A DNA stretch of 64,000 nucleotides, from NCBI GenBank assembly GCA_963082975.1, contig OY720344.1, positions 90,210,107 through 90,274,106 on the forward strand, written 5' to 3'. Below are positions 12,278 to 24,075 of the stretch, one piece after another. Made by a program: the position numbers and the translations under genes. Numbering within the stretch: the stretch's first letter is position 1; every line of letters starts with the position of its first letter. Under the pieces are notes generated by a model. It was given only the letters and a program-made list of their open reading frames with translations. It searched no databases and had not been told where the DNA came from. This stretch comes from Labia minor. Taxonomy: Eukaryota > Arthropoda > Insecta > Dermaptera > Spongiphoridae.

Positions 12278-13467
12278 GGTGCTTGCAAGTATTTTGATCA
12301 GTGACATCTATTGGTTAAGATCCGAAGTATCATAGCAAACAAACTAACCTAACTATTAAATTCGAAGGTTTCTCTACATAAAATAACTAAATAAATTTAG
12401 TTTTATTGAGTTATTCTGTGTATCATAGAACGCTCAAAATTGCATTTTCGACGTTCATTATTTTTATTGTTTGATTTGAAGAAATCTGCTTCTGAAACCC
12501 TTCAAACACTTTTAAAAATTATGGTGATGCTGCTCCGTCATATCCCAATTGACGGTTTTGGTTTAAATGATTTAAAAGTGGTAATTTTGATGTCAATGAC
12601 AAAGATCAGCCTGGAGGATCAAAAAAGTTCGAAGACAATGAATTGCAAGACTTATTGGATGAGAACCCAGCTCAAACTCTCAAAGAACTTTCAGACAGCT
12701 TAGGAGTTGATGAATTAACTGTTTCGAGACATTTACATGGAATGGGAAAGATCCAGAAGGAGGAAAAAAGGCTACCAGAAAGTGTAATTTCGAACTGTTT
12801 CAACAAAGCGATTTAATTGCTTGCCAGAAAAAAGAAGAGTTTATTGTGGAGTATTGTGATTGGTGATGAAAACTACTACTACAATCCCAAGCTCAAAAAG
12901 TCATGGGTTAGAACAGAAGAACTATGCACATCGACACTGAAGCGGAATATTCATGACATAAAGTCTTGCTGGGGTCAGCAAGTTGTACTGTATAGCTGCT
13001 ACTACCTAATGAAACTGTAACTGCATATGTCAATTATACAAATTGAACGATGTATTGTTGTAAAAATGACGAGCAATAGCGAGTAACAGACGCCAAATCA
13101 ACCTCTTGCATAACAACGCTCGGCCACACGTTGCAAGAATTGTGAAGGATACACTATTGCAGCTCGAATGGGAAGCTCTGTCGCACCCAGGGTACCCACC
13201 AGACATAGCATCCTTTGTTCATATCGATGCAGCATGGCTTAGCTGGTACAAGGTTTCGACATACTGAAGAAGTGCGAAAATGGATCGATGCTTGCTGTCA
13301 AACTAACATCGTTCTTTCGACACGGTATCGCCATGTTGCAAGAAAGATGGGGAAAGTTGTAGAAAATGATGAAAAATATTTTAATTAATATATATATATA
13401 TCGTACCAATTTTTCTGAAAAAATGACTTTTTAAATTGAAAAAAATGATCCGAATACGTGAAAGCCC
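12278..13467 (+). mobile_element. Degenerate mariner element, flanked by TA
   Basis: The terminal inverted repeats pair as GGTGCTTGCAAGTATT on the left and GGGCTTTCACGTATT on the inverted right end, with TA at both junctions (12276-12277 and 13468-13469). The 1.19-kb length and the internal transposase relic fit a mariner copy, probably not of the mauritiana subfamily. The copy is old, with several frameshifts. Confidence 0.85.
12445..13388 (+). pseudogene. Mariner transposase pseudogene
   Basis: Across at least four frame changes one can read the mariner order: FDLKKSASETLQT, FKSGNFDVNDKDQ, the helix-turn-helix region LKELSDSLGVDELTVSRHL, IGDEN (first catalytic Asp), KKSWVR, HNNARPHVAR, GYPPDIAS and a C-terminal RKWIDACC...ARKMGKVVENDEKYF before TAA. 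The usual HDNARPH is HNNARPH, so the second catalytic Asp is replaced by Asn. The last Asp region (normally APSDY) is scrambled. The gene cannot encode an active enzyme. Confidence 0.85.
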
Positions 13468-15682
13468 TAATAATATGAGAAAAAATAATTATTGGTTTTC
13501 CATTAATTTTCCTTGTCGATAAAACAATAATAGTGAAATAATAATTATACTAAACTGCATTAAAGGCAATTAAGATAAAACCAATATTTACAATGTCTTT
13601 TAAAAAAAATATTTTATTTAGGATTTGTTATATAAAAAAGACATTATTATAAAATTAGCCATTGTCCTTGGCATGTTGAAACTATCAATCAATCCCCTGT
13701 AGTTATTGCAGAGTAGCATTATTATTTTATTTTAACACAAAAAATCTCTCCGATTAAATATAATAAAATAAAATAAAAAATAAATGATAAGATTTTAAAT
13801 TGTTAATTCTAGTTGTAGCTTGAAATACTCACAAATTTCATAATTATACAGAAAAATATATCAATATAATTTAATAATATCGTGCTCCTTATCGTAAAAG
13901 ATCATGTTTTTTATTTTTACCATAAGAAGTATTATAGATATTTAATCATATTAAAAATAATTAAAATACATGAAGTGAACGAGAAACATCATCAAAAAAA
14001 GATATATGGTAAATAAAAAATGTCATTATATACTCAAGGATACCAATCTCGAGTTTGTGGGTAAAATAAACATGTTTGATTGCACCTAGATACTTGATTA
14101 ATGTTTATTCCAAGTTTAGTGGAGCGTTAGATATTCCCAACACAAACAAATTAATCGAAAGTGACATTCGGTAAGATAAAAGGGGTCAATTCAAAAATAT
14201 ATCCGTTTATTTTAAGAATACAACCAATAGGATATGTAAACAAAAACATATATATATATATAAATAAAAATACATATAAAATTAAATTCTAAAGCGTGAC
14301 ATAATAGATTCTGACATTTTATAAATTGATTATTAAGTACTCAATAAATATTCAATATAATGTTGAGTTATTTAATTATATAAAATATAAAGGTTAAAAT
14401 ATATATACATTACATTAATTCATAAAGAAATGTTTTTTTTTTAAAAAAAATAATATTCATCTTCTTCTAAATTAACATATATGGTTTAATTATTTTAGGG
14501 AGGGGAGAATCATCTTTTAACGCGAAAGGAGAGATTATAGCTAATAAGTAATAGTTTTTGAATGTGAATAAAGGCTTGTTTATTTTGAAAATTCTAATTT
14601 GATTTCAATTTAAGAATGATATATTATATAATATTATAATATAAATATATATGTATATTAAATTAAAAATAATAATAATATATTCTTATATACTTCTTAT
14701 TTTAATATAGAAATATATTATATATGTAGATGATAATGAAAATATTATACATATTTAAAATTATTATCTAATTTAATGTATTTCTGTAGAACTTAATTGG
14801 TTAATTTTTTGAAACTTTAAAAATTATTTCAGTAAATAGAATAATAAAATTCTTTGGATAGTATAAACAGAAAGTGTTTAGAATTCTTTTTTTCTAAAAA
14901 AAAAAAAAAAAAAAAATTAGAGTAAACAGATTTTGTTATCAGTTTAAGATAATATTCAAGCATTGTAATGGAAATTACAAATGAGGTCTTCATTAGGTAA
15001 AATACAAATTATTTATGTTTACTTACCACGAATATTCATGTGAAAATAACAATATATAAATTTTTAAATAAATATATTTTTAAAATTTCAATAAAATATA
15101 TTCGAAACAGTATTTTTTATTATCTATGATCTTTAATATTTTTAGAATTTTACTAGATGATAAAAAATTAAAATTCAATTTTAAATAATTATGTATTAAA
15201 TATATAAAATTAATTCATCAAAGTGTGAAACGATGTATGAAATAATCCGATTTGAAATAAATAAATAAATAGCTAACACATTAGGTTAAATAATCATTAT
15301 AAGCATTCTACTAATCGTTTATAAACATTTTAAAATGTTTATATTTGAATGATAAGTTTTTAAATTGTAGTTGAGGTAAACAAAATTTTATTTATTTATT
15401 TTATATATTTTTTTTTTAATTTTGTTATTCCTTTTGTTATCTGATATAAAAGAATTCAAATATGAATATGAAAGGAACAAACTTTAAAATGTCCCTGATA
15501 CATGTATAGACAAATCCGATATGTCTTAGATTTTTTATTTGAAAGTATAAGATCCTAAAAGAGGCATTTTTTATATATTTTAATGTAGACATTAAAAGTA
15601 TAATTAGTTTTATATATAGATAATATACATAATTTTTTTAGTTGATTATTTTGTTGATTACTATAAAATATTATTAACATAG
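13468..15682. other. AT-rich intergenic stretch
   Basis: Mostly A/T runs and poly(A/T), for example an A run near 14900. A moderately complex segment at 14040-14230 matches nothing I recognise. Confidence 0.4.
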
Positions 15683-15958
15683 TTTCTTCTTAAGGTGCCA
15701 TCTCCATTTCGGAGTTTGGCTATCATCATGACTAGGATAGCCTTAGAAGCCACCCAGCCATGATGATTTTTCTTGGGAATGTTAATGCGGTGATTTCCTG
15801 TTGCCTTCCGCATGTATAGAACCAGGAATTGACACTTCCTGGAGCTGGAGGCAGCTGATGTTAAATTGAATTTTATTAGAAATATTTGTTCTTAGTTGGA
15901 ATCGAAAGCCGACTTGTGTAGAAAATTGCTATGCTACACCTCGGCTAGCTGCCTCCTA
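15683..15958 (-). mobile_element. tRNA-derived SINE
   Basis: On the minus strand a tRNA-like head shows an A-box-like TAGCCGAGGTGTAGC (15933-15947) and a B-box-like GGCTTTCGATTCC (within 15895-15910), 22 bases apart. It is followed by a non-tRNA body and ends with GATGGCACCTTAAGAAG and an A-rich tail. Such AAGAAG tails are typical of SINEs and LINEs mobilised by RTE-like machinery. The head alone is too irregular to fold as a tRNA gene. Confidence 0.6.
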
Positions 15959-16110
15959 GTTTAGTCTTTCCCAAAGTATGAGTCATGGGGATGGGGGGGG
16001 GGGCGTCAGAAAAATTCAGCTGGGTAGCAACAAAAATTTTAAAAACAAAAATTTTTTTTACATATTATTACATCAATTAGTCACTAGAAATAGTACCGAA
16101 GTGTAATTTT

Positions 16111-16285
16111 TACTATCTCGCCAGAGATAGTATTGCGATCACGAAACTTTTCGATGTCGAGATTTTGATGTTTTTATACGTTTTGAAGGTTCCTGAATCA
16201 TTTTCACTAAGGTTGAGAAAAATATGTGTGTGTGTCTAGACAAGATTAGGCAAAAACGGTTTGAGCTAGAATAATAATTTTTCTG
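16111..16285 (+). repeat. Helentron-like repeat family A, copy 1 (hairpin-end fragment)
   Basis: The copy starts with the palindrome ACTATCTCGCCAGAGATAGT, then ATTGCGATC, a TCGATGTCGAGATTT core, a short GT array and AAAAACGGTTTGAGCTAGAA. It is about 170 bases long and lacks the other end. It abuts the 3' end of the piggyBac relic. Confidence 0.75.
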
Positions 16286-16289
16286 TCTA

Positions 16290-17769
16290 ATGGAGCAAAC
16301 AATGCAATCTCTTTTTTTTTACCTTTGCGAATTTCATGAAGTTTTCCGGTTAACCAGATCTCAGATGAAGAGGCAGAAGCTCTAGAAGTTTCAGTTGATC
16401 GACTAACAGTTTCACATATTTCAAATGTGGCAATGGCTTTTCGTTTTTTTTAAGTTTATATAAGATATATGAATTAATTACAGACACTTACTTCCATGCC
16501 AAAAAAAAAAACATTTTTCTCCACCACTTAAGAGACTTTCTCAAAATGTAGATGAATATTGATCAGCTAGATCTACATCATCCATAGAATTTGTGTAACT
16601 CACTACATTAAGCTTTCTAATATCTACTTCAGTATCCCCTCGAAGAATTCTTTTTGAATTTATCATTCCAGCATCATTTCAATTCCTCAAAAATGAGACA
16701 ATCTCTTTGTCTTTCCAGGCAAAGAACATAATTTTTCCTTTTTTACTAGCAAAAGTTTTCTTATCCGAAAACTTGGGTTTTTTCATACCTTTTCTGTTAG
16801 CTTTTATAGTCTCAGTAAAGTGGCAATTCAATTTCATTTTCATTAATTCTTCTGTTAAAGTTATACAGGTATAATATCTGTCAATAAACATATAGTAACC
16901 TGTGCTTCGGGGACTTTAACTAACACCTTTTGATATAAATTCAGTGCAATATTAGTGCTAATTGGTAAATCTAAATTTTCTGATGTAAAACTTCCATAAT
17001 AAGGTAAGATGGAATAGATATATCCTGTTTCAGAATCCACCATTGCAAGATCCTTAATTTAAACCCCATTTTGTTGCCTTAATAGGGTTGTAAATAATGA
17101 AAGAAATTTTTCCTTTAAATTTTACAATGGATTCGTCCAAATAAATATTTTTACCAGGAATAAAGTGTTCAGAAAATTTTGAGTCTATATAATCTACAAT
17201 AAAATAAATCTATACGAGTTTTTAGATTTTTGCTTCCTGAGTCAGGTGTTTTTAAATATAGAGCATCCAAAATATTTGATTGAATAGACTTCTTGTAAAT
17301 ACATCGTTGTCATCGATGTCACTTTCAATAGGTCGTGCTTTATGACTTCGATGAGCTATTACATCACTGCCAGCACTATCACTATCCCTATTATTTATAT
17401 TAGTTTCAACCAAATTGTCGCTCTATAAGTCAAATTCGAATTCATCTTCACTTTCGGAGAATTCATCAATTGCACTGTAATTATTTTCTTCCATTTCGAT
17501 GATAAATATAAATAAATGATAATAATTTCAACGCAATTATTTGTAAAATCCAAGAGTATAGACCTATAGACCTTAGCGAAGAACTCAAGAATATTTGAAT
17601 TAAATATTTATATTATATTTAAAATAAAAACAATGTTTATTTTACATATCGGTTACGTAAACAACGGAGTAGGAGCTTAACTTACAAAGTTGCCTCAGCG
17701 GCGACACCGAAGTTATATGATTGTCTAACACTGTCGCCGTAGTGGCAACAACCGAGTGCAAAGGGTTTT
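16290..17769 (-). mobile_element. piggyBac element relic
   Basis: The upstream end carries CCCTTTGCACTCGG (inverted at about 17752-17765), next to TTTTAA, close to the expected TTAA target site. The minus strand then encodes a piggyBac transposase. The opposite end was not found and appears lost where the family A copy begins. Confidence 0.8.
16300..17494 (-). pseudogene. piggyBac (DDE_Tnp_1_7 type) transposase pseudogene
   Basis: An ATG at 17494 begins an acidic N-terminus (MEENNYSAIDEF). With frameshifts and stops one can follow YLDESIVKFKGK (first catalytic Asp region), a GYIYSILPYYG stretch, MFIDRYYT (second Asp), KANRKGMKKPKF, FFAWKDKEIVSFL, SMDDVDLADQY (third Asp) and INSYILYKLKK. This is the standard order of piggyBac transposases, with all three catalytic Asp codons still readable. 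At least three breaks prevent expression of a full protein. Two open pieces remain at 16861-17043 and 16679-16891. Confidence 0.85.
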
Positions 17770-18412
17770 AAGCTTCTTTCGGAGTGATAACATCCTGGCA
17801 ACATTTTTGCTTAAATCCATTCACGAATAAATAAAAAAAAACAAACAAAAACAAAAAATTAAAATAATTATAATTATTTACAACGAAAGATATTTATTTT
17901 ATAATTTAAAATTTTGACATATACATATAAGTTCAAGGATTCATGATAGATCGTGTTAAGTTAATAAAATAATTAAATTATATTGATTTTTTAAATGAAA
18001 AAAGTTTCATTAGAAATATAAATCAACATTCCCCATAAAAATACTTATTATGAATTCAATCTATCTTAGGATTAAACAAATTGTAAATTCCGATAAAAAT
18101 AAATTTTATCTATGACGAAATTAGTTTTATAATTTAGTAGTATATATCGTAGTCAAATTACGTATGAGCAGTATTAATAAATTAATTATTATAAATAGAA
18201 AAAAATATAATTATCTGATAATTAAAAATATATATTTATGGAATTAATTAACAAGTAAGGTAATAATTCTTTTTAATGGTAAATTCCTAAAGTGCTATAA
18301 AAATTTCAATGAAATTGTATTTATTATTTTATATTTGAATATACTCTTTTGATAATTAGCAAATAATTAAAAAAGTTAATTAATTCAAAAGCATAATCAT
18401 ATAAACATAAAG
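17770..18412. other. AT-rich stretch
   Basis: A/T-rich sequence with no recognisable gene or repeat. Confidence 0.4.
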
Positions 18413-18660
18413 TACCGGGACCCCGAGCCTCGGCTCGGTACTTAAGTTAAAAAAAATGATTCATTATTATTGGGTTTGGCTGGTAATATTAATACCTGGG
18501 ACACCGAGCTGTCGCTCGACCCTTTAAAAAATATTAATCTACAATTAATTATTTATTACAATTATTAAATGTTGCATCATTGCATCAATCTGATTAAAAT
18601 GAATTGAACTGGGGTCCTCAATAATACAAACAAACAATTTTAGCTAGCATAATAAGATTA
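18413..18660 (+). repeat. Hairpin repeat family C, copies at 18.4 and 18.5 kb
   Basis: Two hairpin-bearing heads occur in tandem: one starts ACCGGGACCCCGAGCCTCGG (GAGCC/GGCTC stem) at about 18414, the other ACCTGGGACACCGAGCTGTC (CGAGC/GCTCG stem) at 18494. The second runs to an end reading AATTTTAGCTAGCATAATAA at about 18637-18656, which is also seen at the end of the 20.8-kb copy. Confidence 0.6.
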
Positions 18661-19182
18661 ATCCAAGTAATATCGTCTATTTCTATTCGACACTATTTTC
18701 AGTTATGAAATGAACAGTCAGTAGAGAGTAAAAAAATTGTAATTGAAGACCGTTGTTTTTAAAAATAATTAAATTATTTTATAGATTATAAAATAAAAAT
18801 TATTGTATTAACATTAAAAATATTGAAATAAAAAAATAATAGTTTGATTTAATAAACTAAAATATTATAAACATTTTTAATGTGAATTTCTCAGGGAGGT
18901 AGGGAGCCCAATTCATTTAACCATCCATGTTGTATAAGGAATCTTAATTTCTTAACACTCCGTTTTTTCAAATTTAAAATAGAGGGAGAGAAAGAGTTTC
19001 AATTATATTCGAATAGTCTATATATTCTATATATGAGTATTTTTTTTTTCTGAATTTAATACCAAGTTGATTTTCAAAATTTTTTATTCTTTATGCATTT
19101 GATTGATTACATGTGTTAAAATTTAAACAAATTCAAATATTCTAATTTATAAATTTATATAAAATTTAATATTATTTTTTCG

Positions 19183-19291
19183 AGACTAATGGCAAATACC
19201 GGTGGCCCTAGTCAGAGCAAGAGAAGACTCCTTTTGGTAGCGGCCCAGTCGATGATGTTATATGGATCGGAGATTTGGGCTTTACAACTAT
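19183..19291 (+). pseudogene. LINE reverse-transcriptase fragment (R1/Jockey-like)
   Basis: About 36 codons read RLMANTGGPSQSKRRLL and then MLYGSEIWAL. They resemble the conserved segment after the RT catalytic domain of R1/Jockey-clade LINEs (RLMPNVGGP...KRRLL...YGAEIW). No more of the element is recognisable on either side. Confidence 0.65.
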
Positions 19292-20026
19292 ATTTTAAGT
19301 GAAAAAATGATTTCTTGGTTATATAAAAATTAAAATATGATTCTTTATATCTTTATTATACAGAAAAGTAGGCGTGTTAATATAAAATATATACCTGGGA
19401 CACCGAACTATCACTCGACCCTTTAACCAATTTATACAATTTATTTTTATATACTTTAAAAATTTTACAATTTTTTAATTATTTATTATAATTGTTAAAT
19501 GGGATTTCTAAAAATGACCCATTAAAAATTTGTTTCCTAAAATATTTCAAATTAATTAAAATAAATTGTATAAATGTTCATTTATAAAATCTATATATCT
19601 GTGTGTCTGTTTGTCGATTTTTTAAATTTTGATTTTGGATTCGATTAGAGCTTAAAATGTGTAAATGTAAAGTGGTCTTGGTTTTTTTAAAATTCGTTTG
19701 GGAACATGGTCAAATCGGCAGTCAAAGTTGAAAATTCCCCATATATTATAACTACTGTAATTAGTATTATTATAATGTAAAATTATAAAGAAAAAATGTT
19801 TAGACATTATTATAGACATTTTCATTCTGTAAATTAAATAATTTTATTTCATTTAAATAAATATCTATTTTTAAATATTTTTTTCTCTCTACATTATTTA
19901 TCTAATTCTCACAATATATTAAGATCATACCGGGACCCCGAGCCTCGGCTCTGTAATTAAGTTAAAAAAAAAAATTCATTATTATTGATAAATATATATC
20001 GTAATTTATAATTATAAAATATTATT

Positions 20027-20165
20027 AAAATATATATTTTTAATTTTATTTCGAAATTAAATAAAAAATTTTAAAATATTTTAAATATAAAAAAAATATA
20101 TATTTTTAATTTTATTTCGAAATTAAATAATAAATTTTAAAATATTTTAAATATAAAAAAAATAT
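20027..20165. repeat. 66-bp tandem duplication, third copy at 20575
   Basis: The segment around TTTTATTTCGAAATTAAATA occurs twice with a 66-bp period (TTTCGAA at 20049 and 20115) and again, dispersed, at about 20575-20645, inside the family C region. Confidence 0.8.
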
Positions 20166-20393
20166 TAATACAATATTCTTTAAAAAAAGGCGGGAGTCAA
20201 ATTTCAATATAAATGTCATTTGTGATGTCATCAATATATAAATTAATAATAAATAATATTAATAAATATTAAATTTAATAAAAGAACAATGAATAAATAA
20301 ATATAAAATAGTAATTTATTAAAATGTAAACAATAGATAAAAAGAAAAAAAATAAGAAATTCATTATTTTCATTTTCATTTTTAAATAACGAT

Positions 20394-20463
20394 TCACCCG
20401 GAGAGTTTCGAACCGACGAAATCCACTCGTTAAAACATCACTTTACCATCTTGACTAAATATA
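20394..20463 (-). repeat. tRNA-like sequence (probable SINE head or tRNA relic)
   Basis: The minus strand has an A-box-like TAGTCAAGATGGT (20445-20457) and a good B-box GGTTCGAAACTC (20403-20414). The 5' and 3' flanks do not pair into a seven-base acceptor stem, so I do not call a functional tRNA. Confidence 0.35.
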
Positions 20464-21465
20464 TTTAGATAAAAAATTGTCATTTTTTTACTGTCTTAGC
20501 AGGCAGATTTGATGTTTTTTATTTTATTTTTTTTTTTTTGAGAGAGATTAATAAATATCTATATATATTTTATTAAAAATAAATATTTTTAATTTTATTT
20601 CGAAATTAAATAATAAATTTTAAAATATTTTAAATAAAAAAAAATATTAATACAAATAAAAATGGAGGCCAATTTTGACGTTTTCCATATATAATTTTCA
20701 ATTAAGAAATTAATAATGAAGCTGAATGTTTCAAGAGATATCATCAATAAAACTTAATTTTTCTTTATAAATACTATATCTAGTGTGAATTTGAAAAAAA
20801 TCGTTAGAGCGGTTTTTGAGAACCATGATATATAGATAGATAGATATATACAATTTTAGCTAGCATAATAAGATAAGATAAAAACATCACAGTAATTTCA
20901 AATTTGACAGATCACTCTCCTTGGGACAAAGTATATCTCCAAAACAGCTTTATTTTTGCCCTAAATTTTATATTAACTCTTAGATCCATGCCTTGAACTT
21001 TCATATAAAATTTTGATAAGTTATAAAGTGAATTTTAATGAAAATATTTTGAAATAAAAAGTAAAATAATTAAATTTAGTGTATTTACTTTAAAACTAAT
21101 GTTTAATCAGTGTTCTGGAGAAAAGTCTAACAATATGAAATTCTAAAGTTTTAAAGTGTGTGTATGGTATTGGGTAAAGTGTCTACCTTGAGACAAAATT
21201 TTAAATAATTTGTTTTTTTCTTGAAAAATCAATTCCGAATAAATTCTAAACTTCACATTTACTTTGAACTGTCCCACTTGATAGTACTCCTTGGGATAAG
21301 ATATAAGTCTACTATTTTTTTTTTCTGTAATGGATAGGAGACTGAAAGTTATTTAATCATGTAGGGAAAGGTTACACGCGTACACTAATTTTGAAATGAT
21401 AATTTTGAGAATAATTCATGTGAATAGGAATAAATCAGAAAAAAGATTGAAAAAAGTGTCCTAAA

Positions 21466-22327
21466 GTGCCACTCAGAAGCCAAAGCGATTAACTCCATAT
21501 TTAAAGAAACTGAAATAAGTTGACCTGTGGCCAGGTCCGAACCGACCGACTGTTTGAAATAAATTAATTTCCAGCTACAGAAACAATTTCAAATAATTTT
21601 AATATATCTATTAATGTAATAAAAAACAGATATGGATACATAAATAATAAATATAAACATTTTTAATTTTATTTTATTTATAATATATATGCAAGACCAG
21701 GCTGTGACGTCATGAATGGCTGGATGACGTCATATAATTTTAAATCAAGAAAAAACTAATAAATATGATTTTTCTCGAGGATAAAGCCAATACAAAGTGC
21801 ATGATTCGTGGTGATATATAAAAAAATCTCCTTTGGTGTGAAAAAAACCCTTTCCTTCCTATCGTCGATCGCTAATACTACCACTTCCGGTTTCCGGAAT
21901 TGCGCCAAAAGTTGATCAATTCATCCCACTGATGCATTAAGTAAATATACCAAATTTCATCTAAATCGGTTGAGCCGTTCAGGCTGTACACATCTATACG
22001 GACGGACGGACAGACGGACAGACGGACGGACAGACATCATGCTAAAAATACTTTTTTCTGTTTAGAAAATGCATGATTCGTGGAGATATGTAAAAATCTC
22101 CACATGTGAAATTTGGTGTGAAAACAGTACCTCCCTTACGTCGGTCGGTAAAAATGAAGCCCAAAGAGTTCACTTGTAGAAAATTCAGGTTTATTGATTA
22201 CAGAAAAATGTATATTGCATTGCAATTTAAAGATTATCAAGTTCATTATTTACTTCGTATGTTGCAGATTACCTTATTAGCAAAATTTTAAAAATTGGAG
22301 TTAATCGGTTTGGCTTCTGAGTGGCAC
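21466..22327. mobile_element. DNA element with about 40-bp inverted ends, interrupted by a family D copy
   Basis: The left end GTGCCACTCAGAAGCCAAAG and the inverted right end GTGCCACTCAGAAGCCAAAC continue matching through GATTAACTCC. The interior is largely the family D repeat at 21536-22154. The remaining sequence encodes nothing recognisable. Confidence 0.65.
21536..22154 (+). repeat. Family D repeat, copy 1
   Basis: It begins CCGAACCGACCGAC and ends GTCGGTCGGTAAAAA, so the tips are inverted (ACCGACCGAC/GTCGGTCGGT). Inside are two TGACGTCA palindromes (21705-21712 and 21725-21732), a core CCAAATTTCATCTAAATCGG, a GGACGGACAGAC minisatellite (about 22000-22034), and two versions of the same 3' module (GCATGATTCGTGG...). 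About 620 bases long, no coding capacity. Confidence 0.85.
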
Positions 22328-24035
22328 ATATTATGTAATTATGTATGTAAACATAGTAAAGATTGAATATTCCTCCTCAACTTATGTAGTTTAGTATTTT
22401 ACTACTGGACTAAATAAAAATTAATATAGATAAAAAATATAGTATAATAGAAAATTTAAATATGATAAAATTATTATATTAATGTTATTTTGAGAAATAT
22501 ATTATTAAATAGATTTATATAAATCAAAATGAATTTATTAAATAATAATAATAATATATATCAAGGATGATTTTGTTTTAAAAATTCTTAAAAGGTTATA
22601 TAAGAATGATGATAAAGATATAACACATTCTTAAAAAATACAATAAAATTATTATTTATTTATTTTTGTTTGTCTATATAATTTAATTGAAGAAAAATAA
22701 TATCTATTTAAATTTAGTATCGTAATCCTTTAACATAAAGAATAATGATTTATTCTAAAATAACCATTGATTTTTGAAAAATAGAAATAAAAAATAAATG
22801 AAACATGAAGAGGTGGAAGAGGTGAAAGAATATAAAGTGAAGGCACGAAAAATATTTCTATAAGTCTCTTTCAAAGAAAACTATTTATGTTAATATTATC
22901 CATTCAGACTTAAATCAGAATAAATATTATCAATGGAAGGATTTAAGAGCGATTTGAGTAAAGGATATTGAATTAAAATTATAAAAGATAAAGAAAACTT
23001 GATATGTGAGAAAATAAAAAAATAGAAATAGGTATAGGAATTAAATATTTTGTTAAATCGAAAAATCAATATCTTAAAAATTAATTAGATATTAGCTAAA
23101 TTTCTTATTATTATTTTATTTATTTTTTCATTTTGATATTTATTCATTGGTAGAATATCTTAATTATGATTAAAAATACATTTTTCATTTTATTCTTTTA
23201 ATTAATTCACCGTAAAATGAAAAAAATGAAACAAAATCGAGATTTTGATAAATTATTATGAAATGACAGTTATTGGAGTGATGGATATGGATCTCTTTTT
23301 GTCACTGTCATGATCACGCAAATTTTTATTATCGCCCTATTAAAAGTTTAAACAAAAAAGTCATATCTATCATTTTATAGTATAATGAACTAAATGAATG
23401 AAATTATTTCACTTAACATTGACTCCATAAAAAGATTAATGTTTTTAACTAAAAAGTAATATTATATTAAATCAGATTAAATTAAAATATATAGTTTTTA
23501 TAATGAAATTGAATGTTTTATATATGTAAAATAATAATTATATTAATTTAATATTGATATAAATAAATAATATTAATTATATTTATTACTTTAATATTCC
23601 TAAGTTTGTATCACAACAATGAGACGGGATTGTTGTGTTAAGGTTAGGTAAATTAGATTTTATAAAATTGGAAAACCATTAGATATACTCCTAAGTTATT
23701 TAGATATTAATAAGATAAGATAAGAATTGTCTTTAAAAACTAATTTGTTTTTAGGTAAGAATATGTTATTGTATTATATCTTATATTTAAAATTTTTTCT
23801 AATGTATTATAATAAAATGTTTTTAGTAAACAAATCTGTCTATAGTCCATTTGATTAAGCCTACCATCTTATATCTTATATATATATAATTTTAAATTAA
23901 ATAATTTAAATAATTTTGAAAATAATAATTCTTTTTTTATAAACAATTTATAAGAAAGAATTAAGAGAATAATTTAAAAACATTAAAAATTACAGAAAAT
24001 GTTTTGCTACTTGAATGAGAAATTTAAAACTCTTT
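22328..24035. other. AT-rich stretch
   Basis: No gene or repeat is recognised. The sequence is dominated by A/T runs. Confidence 0.4.
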
Positions 24036-24075
24036 AAAACAATACCTTCCCTTCCTATTGTCGGTCGGTAAAAAA
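24036..24075 (+). repeat. Family D 3'-end fragment
   Basis: Forty bases reading CAATACCTTCCCTTCC and GTCGGTCGGTAAAAA match the 3' terminus of the two long family D copies. The rest of the element is absent. Confidence 0.75.

Larger units (their letters stand above)
19392..20870 (+). repeat. Hairpin repeat family C, nested copies
   Basis: A second-type head (ACCTGGGACACCGAAC) occurs at 19392 and a first-type head (ACCGGGACCCCGAGCC) at 19929. The block ends with TCGTTAGAGCGGTTTTTGAG, a short GATA array (20833-20850) and AATTTTAGCTAGCATAATAA. It contains 66-bp duplicated AT-rich modules. The number of separate insertions is uncertain. Confidence 0.5.

Noticed and set aside
15965..16050. Possible hAT tip (TCTTTCCCAAAGTATGAGTC) next to a G run
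   Set aside because: It resembles hAT-type tips, but no partner end or duplication was found, and the region is broken by other insertions.
20394..20463. tRNA gene on the minus strand
   Set aside because: A good B-box is present, but no acceptor stem or clear anticodon arm can be formed; treated as a tRNA-like repeat.
22000..22034. CRISPR-like array of GGAC/AGAC units
   Set aside because: The units are 4-12 bases without unique spacers and sit inside a dispersed eukaryotic repeat; it is a minisatellite.
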